Assembly: GCA_947446645.1 (NCBI GenBank) | Contig: CANFHA010000005.1 | Coordinates: 1 to 64,000 of the forward strand | Source of the DNA: Chitinophagaceae bacterium | GTDB lineage: Bacteria > Bacteroidota > Bacteroidia > Chitinophagales > Chitinophagaceae | Direction of reading: 5' to 3' | DNA: 64,000 nucleotides | Shown: in pieces, positions 8,360-17,330 of the stretch | How the letters are laid out: each line of letters begins with the position of its first letter | Numbering within the stretch: the stretch's first letter is position 1 | Translations under genes and position numbers: made by a program | Notes under the pieces: generated by a model | Database searches by the model: none | What the model saw: only the letters and a program-made list of their open reading frames with translations | Told to the model about the DNA's origin: nothing

Positions 8360-8374
8360 ACACTTTGTATCGGT

Positions 8375-10186
8375 TTACGCCTCAAACAACTGTAGCTTGT
8401 TCAGATTCCGGTAGAGTCCTTCTTCTATACCAATAAGCTCGGCATGGGTGCCACTCTCTTTCACCTTACCATTTTCCAGCACTATTATCTGGTCTGCATT
8501 ACGAATGGTGGACAGGCGATGGGCAATAACGAATGATGTACGGTTTTTCATCAGGTTCTGAAGAGCTTCCTGCACCAGCGATTCAGACTCAGAATCAAGC
8601 GAGCTGGTAGCTTCATCGAGCAACAGAATAACCGGATCTTTCAGTATTGCGCGGGCTATAGCCACCCGCTGCCGCTGGCCGCCGGACAGCTTTACGCCCC
8701 GCTCCCCCACTATTGTTTCATAGCCCTCAGGGAAACCGGAGATAAAGTCGTGCGCATTAGCCTTGCCGGCTGCGGCATGCACTTCTTCCATGCTCGCACC
8801 GGGCTTTCCGTAGGCGATGTTCTCAAAAATAGTTCCGCCAAACAGGAGGATATCCTGTGGCACCAGCGCCAGTTGCTTGCGCAGCTGCGTAATGGGAATT
8901 GATGAGGCTGGACGACCATCAAAAGAAATACTGCCCTTGTCGGGCGTATAAAATCCGAGCAAGAGTGAGGCCAGCGTACTCTTACCGGCACCGCTGGGGC
9001 CCACTATAGCTATCTGCTGGCCGCTAAGTGCGGAAATACTCACATCCTTTATCACCTGGATCTCTTTGCGCGATGGATAGCTGAATCCTATATGATCGAG
9101 CGATACATTGCCATGTAGCCTGTACTCTTCCTGCAGTTCCACAGGTGTTATTGCTACATCTTCAGTCGTCTCTTTCAGCAGTTCGCGAATGCGCTGGGTA
9201 GCGCCAAGCGTTTTCTGCAGCTGCGAATACAGCTCTGCAAAGCCCGCCATAGTACCACCTACGAATGCAGTATAAACCACAAATTCCGTGAGTTGTCCGA
9301 AAGTAAGGTGCCCCTGCTGCATAAGCCCTGCACCATACCATACCACCAGCACTATAGCCCCAAATACGCTGAACAGCATAAACGATACAAACAGTCCCCT
9401 GAACTGCCCGTTCTTTACCGCCAGCTTCACCAGGCTACTTATACTCTTATTATACCTGTTTAGCTCATACCATTCATTTGAAAACGCTTTTACATTGCTT
9501 ATGCCTTGAAGTGTTTCCTGTACCACAGTGCCCGACTCTGCCAGCTGATCCTGCGCCTGGCGCGATAGCTTGCGTATAAACTTACTAAAAATGAGCGCAA
9601 ATACGACTATCACAGGCACGACTGATAGCATAAGCATGGTCATCTTTATACTTATGAACATGATCATGCCTATACCAATTATAAGCACCAGCACCCCGCG
9701 CAGTATCTCAGCAAGCACGCTGGTTACTGCATCCTGTATCTGCGACACATCCGCCGTTATGCGGCTGGATAGTTCCCCTACCCTTCGCTGAGCAAAAAAG
9801 TCCATCGGCATCATTACCATCTGGCGGTAGATGTCCTTCCGCATATCTGCCACGGCGTTCTCACCTACGTAGGTAAACAGGTAGATACGCAGAAAAGAAA
9901 ATATCATTTGCACGGTGAGTACCGCGATCATTATCAGTGCTATAATACCCGGCGAGTAAGAAAGTGGCCCCTGGATTGTCCCATGTGCGCTGTCTATGAG
10001 TTTATTGAGCAGGAACGGGAATGCCATAGTAGTGCCGCTGGATAGCGCGATAAACACCAGGCCCGTAATAAATACTTTATTGTAAGGCCGCAGGTAGCGA
10101 AATATCATCATCGCTTCCTTTACCGATTCCTTACTGATCTTCACCTTTGGTGATTCTTCCTTATTTGTCTCTCTTCCTCTGGCCAT
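8375..10186 (-). CDS. ABC exporter, fused permease and ATPase (MsbA/LmrA-like)
   Basis: A 603-residue half-transporter that would work as a homodimer in the inner membrane. The N-terminal six-helix exporter domain spans about residues 30-330. The nucleotide-binding domain follows, with Walker A GPSGAGKST near residue 395, Q-loop VPQDILLF, signature LSGGQRQR near 499, Walker B ILLLDEAT near 520 and the switch histidine in IAHRLS. Such proteins export lipids (MsbA), drugs or peptides; substrate is not deducible. No lipid A genes adjoin it (lpxK is 15 kb away), so MsbA identity is open. The N-terminus is short, charged and cytoplasmic. A heptamer tandem repeat lies just upstream of the ATG. Confidence 0.92.
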   Translation of the reverse strand: MARGRETNKEESPKVKISKESVKEAMMIFRYLRPYNKVFITGLVFIALSSGTTMAFPFLLNKLIDSAHGTIQGPLSYSPGIIALIMIAVLTVQMIFSFLRIYLFTYVGENAVADMRKDIYRQMVMMPMDFFAQRRVGELSSRITADVSQIQDAVTSVLAEILRGVLVLIIGIGMIMFISIKMTMLMLSVVPVIVVFALIFSKFIRKLSRQAQDQLAESGTVVQETLQGISNVKAFSNEWYELNRYNKSISSLVKLAVKNGQFRGLFVSFMLFSVFGAIVLVVWYGAGLMQQGHLTFGQLTEFVVYTAFVGGTMAGFAELYSQLQKTLGATQRIRELLKETTEDVAITPVELQEEYRLHGNVSLDHIGFSYPSRKEIQVIKDVSISALSGQQIAIVGPSGAGKSTLASLLLGFYTPDKGSISFDGRPASSIPITQLRKQLALVPQDILLFGGTIFENIAYGKPGASMEEVHAAAGKANAHDFISGFPEGYETIVGERGVKLSGGQRQRVAIARAILKDPVILLLDEATSSLDSESESLVQEALQNLMKNRTSFVIAHRLSTIRNADQIIVLENGKVKESGTHAELIGIEEGLYRNLNKLQLFEA

Positions 10187-10195
10187 GTTTTATTT

Positions 10196-10220
10196 AGTCG
10201 TAAGTCGTAAGTCGTAAGTC
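10196..10220. repeat. Heptamer tandem repeat upstream of the ABC gene
   Basis: Three perfect AGTCGTA units (10196-10216) plus four bases of a fourth. On the coding strand of the ABC gene these are TACGACT units ending about 10 bp before the ATG. A related array lies at 19986-20017. Confidence 0.85.
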
Positions 10221-10325
10221 AGGGAGACTTAGATCAGGCACCCTTAATTTTCGCAAAGGTATTTGATAGTGGGTGCATTAGTTTTGTTTTTCGGTGAAGC
10301 AGGTATTTTGGTCGGTAGGTGAATC

Positions 10326-10355
10326 TTGGGAGGCACAATACTTTTCATAGTTTTG
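10326..10355 (+). promoter_or_regulatory. Promoter of the TetA-like MFS gene
   Basis: TTG at 10326-10328, a 19-bp spacer and a perfect -7 TAGTTTTG at 10348-10355. The predicted leader to the ATG at 10381 is about 20 nt. Confidence 0.65.
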
Positions 10356-10380
10356 CCAGCTTAGTTAACTATCTCCATAT

Positions 10381-11658
10381 ATGACCGTGAAACGTAATGC
10401 TGCTCTTGGGTTTATATTCATCACCATACTTATAGACGTTATCGGTTTTGGTATCATTATACCTGTGTTGCCGGCCCTCATCAGGCAGCTTACCGGTGGC
10501 GATATTACCGTCGCGGCAAAGTATGGCAGCTGGCTCACCTTTGCCTATGCCATTATGATGTTTATTTCGTCGCCTTTCGTGGGTTCGCTTAGCGATCGCT
10601 ACGGCAGGCGGCCTATATTATTGCTGGCTCTTGCCGGCCTGGGTATAGATTACCTGGTACAGGCATTTTCACCTACCATGACATTGCTATTTGTAGGGCG
10701 ATTGATAGCAGGCGTTACCGGTGCCAGCTTCACCACTGCTTCTGCATATATAGCAGATGTAAGCACGCCCGAAAAACGTGCTCAAAACTTTGGCATGGTA
10801 GGCGTAGCCTTCGGACTTGGCTTTATCATCGGGCCGGCTATCGGTGGCTTTTGCAGTGAGTTGGGAAAACATATGGGACATACAGGCTCGTTCGACTGGA
10901 CCACCAGGCTTCCCTTTGTAGTAGCTGCAGCCTTTAGTTTCATAAACGTTTTGTATGGCTTTTTCGTTCTGCCCGAGTCATTGCTACCGGAAAATCGCAG
11001 GAAATTTGATATCCGCCGGGCAAACCCTATAGGAACACTAAAGCAACTGAAGCGCTACAAAATTCTAGTAGGCCTTTCAGCATCGTATTTCCTGCTCAAC
11101 CTGGGCGCTCATGCGCTACAGTCTAACTGGAGCTATTATACCATCTATAAGTTTAACTGGAGCCCGCTTATGGTGGGCATATCGCTTGCTGTAGTAGGCA
11201 TATTAGTGGCTATAGTGCAGGGTGGCCTCATTCGTATTACCATTCCTAAACTGGGCGAGAAAAACTCGGTGTTCACAGGCTTATCGTTTTATGTAGCCGG
11301 TATGCTATTGTTCGCATTTGCTAACCAGGCATGGATGATGTTTGTTTTCCTGGTCCCCTACTGCCTCGGTGGCCTTGGCGGTCCGGCTATGGGCGGCATT
11401 ATGGCCAACCAGGTGCCAGATAACGAACAAGGCGAGCTACAAGGTGCGCTGAGCAGTCTCACCAGTATCACTGCGTTCATAGGTCCGCTGCTCATGAATA
11501 ACCTTTTTGCATACTTTACCGGCCCCAATGCTCCGTTCAAATTTGCCGGCATGCCGTCTATTGCGGGCGGCCTATGCGGCCTCCTCGCCATACTATTTGC
11601 CATCACGCCACTAAAGCATTATCATTCTAAAAAGTCTGAAGTTCAGACAGTGCATTGA
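10381..11658 (+). CDS. MFS transporter, TetA-like drug:H+ antiporter group
   Basis: A 425-residue protein with about 12 membrane helices. It has the MFS motif A in the loop between helices 2 and 3 (SDRYGRRPILL) and the helix-1 motif GFGIIIPVLPALI typical of the TetA/drug-H+ antiporter branch. Such proteins export tetracyclines or unrelated compounds in exchange for protons; substrate here is unknown and this family level does not establish resistance. It has its own promoter and is followed after about 60 bp by an AraC-type regulator on the same strand, a pairing that might indicate regulation by that protein. Confidence 0.88.
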   Translation: MTVKRNAALGFIFITILIDVIGFGIIIPVLPALIRQLTGGDITVAAKYGSWLTFAYAIMMFISSPFVGSLSDRYGRRPILLLALAGLGIDYLVQAFSPTMTLLFVGRLIAGVTGASFTTASAYIADVSTPEKRAQNFGMVGVAFGLGFIIGPAIGGFCSELGKHMGHTGSFDWTTRLPFVVAAAFSFINVLYGFFVLPESLLPENRRKFDIRRANPIGTLKQLKRYKILVGLSASYFLLNLGAHALQSNWSYYTIYKFNWSPLMVGISLAVVGILVAIVQGGLIRITIPKLGEKNSVFTGLSFYVAGMLLFAFANQAWMMFVFLVPYCLGGLGGPAMGGIMANQVPDNEQGELQGALSSLTSITAFIGPLLMNNLFAYFTGPNAPFKFAGMPSIAGGLCGLLAILFAITPLKHYHSKKSEVQTVH

Positions 11659-11708
11659 CCACCTATCTGAGTTGCGGGCGTTTTTCCATCTCTAATCCTG
11701 ATCGGGAG

Positions 11709-11716
11709 TATATTTG
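11709..11716 (+). promoter_or_regulatory. -7 element close to the AraC gene start
   Basis: A perfect TATATTTG lies five bases before the ATG at 11722. No TTG is at the right distance upstream. If used, the transcript would have almost no leader. Confidence 0.4.
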
Positions 11717-11721
11717 CTTTG

Positions 11722-12624
11722 ATGTCAAAAGTAAAAAGTGCCATACCTGTTTATGATATATACTCGGTAGCAAACACTGTGCACCTGCATAAAGAGATAG
11801 TAGCAGAGCCTTTTGCTGCCTATCTCAGCACCAGGGCTCATCTGCTGCATTCGCACAGGCATAGTTTCTATCATGTGGTGTTATTTACTGCTGGCGCCGG
11901 TACACATATGATAGATTTTGAGCAGTTTACCGTTCGTAAAGGACAGATCTATTTTATGGCTCCGGGGCAGGTGCACCGCTGGAACTTTGAAGGCGATGTG
12001 GATGGATATGTTATCAATTTTTCCGAAAAACTGTTTCAGTCGTTTCTTGCCGAAAGTCAGAACCTGGAGCAGTTCCCTTTCTTCCGCTCAGTAGCGAAGG
12101 ACTCTGTAATAAACCTAACTGAAGCCACAATGGCAACTGTCAGTCCACTCTTTGATGCGCTGATAGCTGAAGTAAGCCAAAGTGATAGTTACAGTAACAG
12201 CATGATATGCGCCCTTTTGCTCAATATGTTTATAAAGGTGAGCAGAACACTGGCTTCTGCCAGCATTGGCGAAGTGCCTGCACACAGCCAGCTAATGCTG
12301 CACAATTTTAAAAAGCTGGTGAACCAGTACTATGTGGATAAGAAACTGCCCAGGGATTACGCAGCATTGCTGTACATTACCCCCAATCACCTAAATGCGC
12401 TTTGTACAAATCTGCTGGGGCAGTCGGCGGGGGATGCGATACGCGACCGGGTGATCCTCGAGGCAAAAAGGCTGCTGGTTAATGCGTCATTGAGCATTTC
12501 CGAAATAGCGTACAGGTTGAATTTTAAGGATAATTCTTACTTTACAAGATTCTTTAAAAAGTATACAGGCATAACGCCAGAAAATTTCAGGCGCTCATAT
12601 GTTGATGGATCATTGAGTAATTGA
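11722..12624 (+). CDS. AraC-family transcriptional regulator
   Basis: A 300-residue regulator with an N-terminal cupin-like sensing domain (about residues 30-160; HSHRHSFYHVVLFTAG and a MAPGQVHRWNF turn) and a C-terminal AraC/XylS double helix-turn-helix (about 200-295) including SISEIAYRLNFKDNSYFTRFFKKYTG. The effector is not predictable. The ATG at 11722 is chosen over a TTG one codon earlier. Neighbours are an MFS exporter upstream and a signalling protein downstream, both on the same strand; either could be a target. Confidence 0.9.
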   Translation: MSKVKSAIPVYDIYSVANTVHLHKEIVAEPFAAYLSTRAHLLHSHRHSFYHVVLFTAGAGTHMIDFEQFTVRKGQIYFMAPGQVHRWNFEGDVDGYVINFSEKLFQSFLAESQNLEQFPFFRSVAKDSVINLTEATMATVSPLFDALIAEVSQSDSYSNSMICALLLNMFIKVSRTLASASIGEVPAHSQLMLHNFKKLVNQYYVDKKLPRDYAALLYITPNHLNALCTNLLGQSAGDAIRDRVILEAKRLLVNASLSISEIAYRLNFKDNSYFTRFFKKYTGITPENFRRSYVDGSLSN

Positions 12625-12632
12625 TACTTTTG
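12602..12632 (+). promoter_or_regulatory. Promoter of the receiver-PAS protein gene
   Basis: TTG at 12602-12604, a 20-bp spacer and a perfect -7 TACTTTTG at 12625-12632. It overlaps the stop codon of the AraC gene and gives a leader of about 60 nt. Confidence 0.6.
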
Positions 12633-12697
12633 CAAGTAATACGGCTCAGCTGGGAAAGGGGCAAAGAAATAAAAGGTGCCCTGCGGAGTAAAACACT

Positions 12698-14026
12698 ATG
12701 AATAGAATACTACTAATTGAGGATGATCAGTTTGCATACCTGGAGATATCCCAGTTGCTGAAGGGAATCGGGTATGACAGGGAGTGTATCATCCGGTGCG
12801 CGGATATGAAACAAGTGATGGAGCTGGAGGACGTAAAGGATATACAAATTGTACTCACCGACCTTTCTCTCCCGGACTCTGATTACGGCGAAACCTTTGA
12901 GAAAGTACACAAGAAGTTCAACTATATACCCGTAATAGTGCTCACTGGCATTGCGGAGCTAGACTTTGCTATCAAAACCATCCAGAATGGTGCGCAGGAT
13001 TACCTGGTAAAAGGTAACTTTGATAAGAAAATGCTCAATAAGGCTATACAGTATGCTATAGAGCGTAAAAAAATAGCCAACGACTATACCCGCGTTTTCA
13101 ATGAGAGCCCCGTGCCCATGTATGTATTCGACAGCGGCAACTACAAGTTCCTGAGCGTAAACACTGCCGCACTGAACCAGTATGGATACACAAACGATGA
13201 GTTCCTGGAATTATTTGCCTACAGCATAAGGGCAAAGGAAGAAGGGGAAGAAGTGCTGGAAACTGTAGGCAATGGCAATTCGGACTATATAGACGTAGGG
13301 CAGACGCGGCATGTAAAGAAAGATGGTACTGCCTTTTTTGTACATATCTATGCACACCACACCTGGTTTGAAGGTAAAAGGGCATGGGTAGCATCCGCGA
13401 TAAATATTGATAAAAAGGTGATCGCCGAAATTGCACTGCTGGAGAAGACGGAGGAAACAGAGAAAATTCTGGATAGTATCACAGACGGATTTTTCACGCT
13501 GAACAATGAATGGAAACTAACCTATGTAAATAAAGAATCGCAAAGGACACTGAAGCATACGCGCGAGGAACTGATAGGCAGAACAATATGGGAAGTGCTG
13601 CCTGAGGCTAGGCAGAACAAATTTTATCTTGAATTCCTAAGGGCTAAGAAAGATAATGTAAGTGTGCATTTTGAAGAGCACTACGCGCTGCTGGGCATAT
13701 GGGTTTCGGTGAATGCCTATCCTACCAGGGAAGGGCTGACCGTATTTTTTGTAGATGTAACCGAACAGCGCAGCCATGTGCAGATGATAGAGACGCAGAA
13801 CAGGAGACTACGTGAAATAGCATGGATACAGTCGCATGAGGTGAGATCGCCGGTGGCAAATATCCAGGGACTGCTCCTGCTCTTCAATTTTGATAACTAT
13901 GCGGACCCACTGAATGTGGATATTATGGAGCATATAAAGGAGGCGACAGGGCGGCTGGATGAGATAACGAGACGCATTACAGCTCATACAGTCATCGACC
14001 GAAATGATATATTAACCAGCAATTAA
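12698..14026 (+). CDS. Receiver-PAS-PAS-HisKA signalling protein without ATPase domain
   Basis: A 442-residue cytoplasmic protein. Residues 3-120 are a CheY-type receiver: IEDD near 7-10, phosphoacceptor Asp55 in LTDLSLPD, the Thr in VLTG and the Lys in YLVKG. Two PAS domains follow (about 130-245 and 258-365), the first ending in the W-V-A-S-A-I-N core strand. The C-terminal part is a HisKA dimerisation helix hairpin with a clear H-box, IQSHEVRSPVANI, His near 380. It then stops at 442 with no N, G1 or G2 boxes, so it has no ATP-binding catalytic domain and cannot autophosphorylate alone. It may act as a phosphotransfer hub or PAS-gated partner of another kinase. The stop codon is clean and no kinase domain follows in another frame that I can see. 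Confidence 0.85.
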   Translation: MNRILLIEDDQFAYLEISQLLKGIGYDRECIIRCADMKQVMELEDVKDIQIVLTDLSLPDSDYGETFEKVHKKFNYIPVIVLTGIAELDFAIKTIQNGAQDYLVKGNFDKKMLNKAIQYAIERKKIANDYTRVFNESPVPMYVFDSGNYKFLSVNTAALNQYGYTNDEFLELFAYSIRAKEEGEEVLETVGNGNSDYIDVGQTRHVKKDGTAFFVHIYAHHTWFEGKRAWVASAINIDKKVIAEIALLEKTEETEKILDSITDGFFTLNNEWKLTYVNKESQRTLKHTREELIGRTIWEVLPEARQNKFYLEFLRAKKDNVSVHFEEHYALLGIWVSVNAYPTREGLTVFFVDVTEQRSHVQMIETQNRRLREIAWIQSHEVRSPVANIQGLLLLFNFDNYADPLNVDIMEHIKEATGRLDEITRRITAHTVIDRNDILTSN

Positions 14027-14332
14027 TTAAAAAGACAATTTTAAAAGAAATATAAATTGTGGCATGGAAATTGCTCAGAAATAATTTTCAGCCCCTGTAT
14101 CTCTCTTCGAAAAACTAAAGAAACTAACGGCGTAAATTCTAATCGGATTCACGCTTTTTTTATTCCTGTCCTGTGACTTTGAAAAGGAAGACACCAGGAT
14201 TGTAAGGCCGTCATTTCCAGTCAAAGGCTAATATTAAATGTCAGCTTACTAAGTCTCGCGATATTTTTTAAAACAAAAACTCACAATTCTTCAGCGGGAC
14301 GCGTCATACTATTATTAAAACCTCATAACCTT
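14027..14332. other. Intergenic region with a terminator-like hairpin
   Basis: This 306-bp gap holds a terminator-like hairpin (14130-14161) and otherwise no convincing gene. Downstream of it, codons from 14136 to 14228 read like the end of a lipoprotein signal sequence plus 20 residues, but there is no start codon. Confidence 0.4.
14130..14161 (+). terminator. Terminator, near-copy of the one at 15399-15430
   Basis: The stem pairs 14130-14137 with 14147-14154 (one mismatch) and is followed by seven T. The sequence from GCGT through GATTCACGC and the T tract closely matches that at 15402-15434 downstream of the next gene. Confidence 0.6.
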
Positions 14333-15376
14333 ATGAAAAATATCTTACAATTTACCAGTATTATTGGTGCCGTATTAGCGTTGACGTTTTCGTCTTGCCA
14401 CAAGCCCGACTATAAATCATCAAATGTGATTCCTGTTTCTGTACCCACAGTCACACCAACCAACACAGTTACCGGTACTGGCCCAAGCACGGATAAGACC
14501 AAGCTAAACGAGTTGTTCGGAGGCCTGAAAACAATGTCCCAGACATTTACAGTGAGCGCGGGAACCTACCAGACGGTGACCGGCAATAACGGTACCAGGC
14601 TGAACTTCTATCCTAACTCCTTTAAAAATGCATCAGGAACAGTTATCACCAGCGGATCGGTTGTGATAACGATGAAAGAGATTAAAACTGTGGGACAAAT
14701 GATAGCAAACCGTGCAACAACCACCAGCGGAGGAAAGCTATTAACCAGCGGAGGCGAAGTATATATAACCGCATCCCAAAGCGGTACAGAAGTGTACGCA
14801 AATAAATATGGTATAGGCTTTCAACAGTCTGCCCCTTCGGCACAGAGAATGGCTCTTTTCTATGGCAATACGTCCAACGCCGATTCGATTACAACATGGA
14901 CGGTTGCAGATACTACTCTTGGCGGTACATTGTCAACTAGCACTACTACCGACACTTCGATAGTAGATTCATTTGGTGTGATAACCTATTACCACCAGTT
15001 TGACTCGTGCACAAACTTTCATTGGATAAATTGCGACTACTTCTATGGCTCCTCATCGCCGCTGACAGATGTTTCGGTCGTAGTTCCTGATACCAGCTTT
15101 AACCAGTCGAACACAGAAGTATTTGTTGTCTTTCCATCTATTACCGCAGCCACCCACATGACTCAATATTCCGCTTCTACCCATACATTCGATCTTTCGT
15201 CAGGTTTTCACGTGCCGGTGGGGATGACCATTGAAATTGCGGTGGTTACGAATAAGGGGGGCAACTGGTATTATTATGAACAAACCGGAATAACAACAAC
15301 CAGTGGTATAAGCTTAACAGCCTCGATGTCTGTACAATCTTTGTCTTATATTCTGGCACATATAAGCGCTTTGTAA
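14333..15376 (+). CDS. Lipoprotein, Bacteroidota-specific, unknown function
   Basis: A 347-residue protein with a type II signal peptide: MKNILQ, a hydrophobic run, then the lipobox LTFSSC with Cys near residue 22. A Thr/Val/Pro-rich linker follows. Residues about 75-165 hold a beta-rich segment with TSGSVVITMKEIKTVGQMI and TSGGEVYITASQSG, a pattern I associate with envelope proteins of this phylum that carry a repeated beta-sandwich-like domain; I cannot name it. The C-terminal half is Ser/Thr-rich. It is likely anchored to the outer membrane. It stands alone, bracketed by two near-identical terminators. Confidence 0.7.
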   Translation: MKNILQFTSIIGAVLALTFSSCHKPDYKSSNVIPVSVPTVTPTNTVTGTGPSTDKTKLNELFGGLKTMSQTFTVSAGTYQTVTGNNGTRLNFYPNSFKNASGTVITSGSVVITMKEIKTVGQMIANRATTTSGGKLLTSGGEVYITASQSGTEVYANKYGIGFQQSAPSAQRMALFYGNTSNADSITTWTVADTTLGGTLSTSTTTDTSIVDSFGVITYYHQFDSCTNFHWINCDYFYGSSSPLTDVSVVVPDTSFNQSNTEVFVVFPSITAATHMTQYSASTHTFDLSSGFHVPVGMTIEIAVVTNKGGNWYYYEQTGITTTSGISLTASMSVQSLSYILAHISAL

Positions 15377-15398
15377 CCTGAGCATCTATTGAGAAAAG

Positions 15399-15430
15399 AA
15401 AGCGTGAATTCTTAACCAGATTCACGCTTT
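15399..15430. terminator. Bidirectional terminator between convergent genes
   Basis: A perfect 11-bp stem (15399-15409 with 15420-15430), 10-nt loop, T tract on the plus strand and a shorter one on the minus strand. It serves the lipoprotein gene and probably the convergent MFS gene, whose stop lies at 15432. Confidence 0.85.
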
Positions 15431-15431
15431 T

Positions 15432-16661
15432 TTATTCTTCTATAAAATTGAGGTCTTTGCCAAAGGTTTCCTCCGTCATAAATACAGCTGCTGTACTTAT
15501 TGCCATGACCACGGCGCCGGTAATAGCGCCGGCATGTATGTAGCCGAAACCGGGTTTTAAACTGTTGAAAAGTAAAAGAATAAGCGGTAACGATCCACGA
15601 ACCATATTGGGAACGGTAGTAGCTGCTGTAGCACGCATATTGGTGCCAAAATGCTCGGCCGCCATGGTTACAAATAAGGCCCAGAAGCCTGTGCCAAAAC
15701 CCATAATCATGCAAATAGCATACATGCCGGTAGCAGAGCCATCCTGCTGGTAGAAATAAAGAACAATACCAAATACAGTAAGGGCATAGAATATGAATAG
15801 CGCTTTCTTACGGCTTCTGAGCCAGTTGCTTATAAAGCCTATCAGGAGATCGCCAATAGAGATGGCAACATAAGCAAGCATCACTGCCATGCCCGCATCT
15901 ACGGGTTCTTTAATGCCAAACTGTTTGCCAAACTCGGTAGAAAAGGTGATGAGAACCCCTATAACATACCAGGTAGGCAGGCCAATGAAGATAGCCAGCA
16001 TATATTTTTTAAAACGCTTTCTATTAGTGAAAAACATAAAGAAATTGCCTTTACGCACCTTCACATTTTGTATGGTCTTGTACATGCCCGACTCGAACAC
16101 ATGTATACGGAGGAACAAGAGGCACAACCCTAATGCGCCGCCCACATAATAACAAATACGCCAGTCGAAGGAGCGGGCCACGAAATAAGCGAATACTGCG
16201 CCGGTAAGCCCTATACCGGCAACTACAGAAGTAGCCTTGCCCCTGTTTTCTTTGGATACCAGCTCACTTACCAGCGTAATGCCGGCTCCCAATTCGCCAG
16301 CCAGACCAATGCCTGCTATAAAACGGGCGAGCGCATATTGGTTTACCGTTTGAACAAAACCATTGGCAATATTGGCCAGGGAGTAAAGAACGATAGATCC
16401 GAATAAAACGCTGAGTCTGCCCTTCTTATCGCCTATAACGCCCCAAAGTATGCCGCCAAGCAGCAAGCCTATCATCTGTATACTGATGATGAACTTGCCC
16501 TCAGAATCGCACAACTCTGGGGTAAGACCAAGAGATTTGAGGCTTTTAATACGAATAATGCTGAATAACAGGAGGTCATAGATATCTACAAAGTAGCCCA
16601 GAGCGGCTACAATGACGGGTATGCTCAACAGGCCAATAACCTTGCTATTCGTGTCTTTCAT
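15432..16661 (-). CDS. MFS transporter, metabolite:H+ symporter type
   Basis: A 409-residue protein with about 12 hydrophobic segments. The loop between helices 2 and 3 has the MFS signature GVIGDKKGRLSVL, and helix 5 region the motif ENRGKATSVVAGIG. The overall pattern (GFxVDxYDLLLF at the start, RFIAGIGLAGELGAG) resembles the sugar/aromatic-acid/metabolite:H+ symporter branch rather than drug exporters. Substrate is unknown. The gene starts 15 bp after the stop of the DedA gene on the same strand, so the two probably form an operon with DedA first. The C-terminus ends at the shared terminator. Confidence 0.82.
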   Translation of the reverse strand: MKDTNSKVIGLLSIPVIVAALGYFVDIYDLLLFSIIRIKSLKSLGLTPELCDSEGKFIISIQMIGLLLGGILWGVIGDKKGRLSVLFGSIVLYSLANIANGFVQTVNQYALARFIAGIGLAGELGAGITLVSELVSKENRGKATSVVAGIGLTGAVFAYFVARSFDWRICYYVGGALGLCLLFLRIHVFESGMYKTIQNVKVRKGNFFMFFTNRKRFKKYMLAIFIGLPTWYVIGVLITFSTEFGKQFGIKEPVDAGMAVMLAYVAISIGDLLIGFISNWLRSRKKALFIFYALTVFGIVLYFYQQDGSATGMYAICMIMGFGTGFWALFVTMAAEHFGTNMRATAATTVPNMVRGSLPLILLLFNSLKPGFGYIHAGAITGAVVMAISTAAVFMTEETFGKDLNFIEE

Positions 16662-16676
16662 TAGCTTGCTTAAAAC

Positions 16677-17330
16677 CTATAGATTTTCAGGCGCAGTTTT
16701 CTTCTTTCCAACGAACATTTTGAACACCACAGGGCCGGTGGTAACGAGGATGAGCAGGATTACAATTTTCTCAAGGTTATTTTTCACCCATTCGTTTTCA
16801 CCAAGAATATAGCCAATTGAAGTCATGCTGATAACCCATGCAAGGCAGCCGAGTATATTGAATTTGATGAATTTTTTGTAATCCATATCAACCATGCCGC
16901 CTACTATAGGGGCGAATGTGCGTACAATAGGCAGGAAGCGTGCAAGCAAAATGGCCATACCACCCTTCTTCTCATAAAAGTCATGCGCCTGCATCAGGTG
17001 CTTTTTCTTAAATAGCAGCGAATCCGGCCGTTTCATAAGCGCATGGCCCGACTTATTGCCAAACCAATACCCCACGACGTTGCCCAACACCCCCGCAATG
17101 GAAATAATAAATATCCAATATATTAAATTCATCATTGGCGATGAAAAGGGCGAATTCATCCTGGAGATCATCATGCCGCTTACGAACAGCAGGGAATCGC
17201 CCGGCAGAAAAAAGCCAACGAATAAACCGGTTTCGGCAAAAATGATGAAAACTACCAGGTATAGCCCGTAATGCGCGCTTATCCAGTCAGGGTTGGTAAG
17301 GTCGTGAAATAACTCTATAAGATGATGCAT
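16677..17330 (-). CDS. DedA-family membrane protein (SNARE-associated/VTT domain)
   Basis: A 217-residue membrane protein with the DedA features: FAETGLFVGFFLPGDSLLF near the N-terminus, a middle GxxxGYWFGNKSGHAL, and the conserved F-x-R-F-x-P-x-V-R-T-F-A-P-I-V-G-G-x-x-x-M (ARFLPIVRTFAPIVGGMVDM). DedA proteins are linked to undecaprenyl-phosphate or phospholipid flipping and to membrane energetics. It lies directly upstream of, and probably co-transcribed with, an MFS transporter. The ATG at 17330 fits the family N-terminus (LIELFHDLTNPDW). Confidence 0.92.
   Translation of the reverse strand: MHHLIELFHDLTNPDWISAHYGLYLVVFIIFAETGLFVGFFLPGDSLLFVSGMMISRMNSPFSSPMMNLIYWIFIISIAGVLGNVVGYWFGNKSGHALMKRPDSLLFKKKHLMQAHDFYEKKGGMAILLARFLPIVRTFAPIVGGMVDMDYKKFIKFNILGCLAWVISMTSIGYILGENEWVKNNLEKIVILLILVTTGPVVFKMFVGKKKTAPENL

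Noticed and set aside
8375-10186. Naming the ABC exporter msbA
   Set aside because: Sequence features do not distinguish lipid exporters from drug or peptide exporters, and no lipid A gene adjoins it.
14136-14228. Lipoprotein-like reading frame (FLFLSC then about 20 residues)
   Set aside because: It has no start codon and overlaps a terminator hairpin; it may be a fossil, so it is mentioned only as support for the duplicated-terminator observation.
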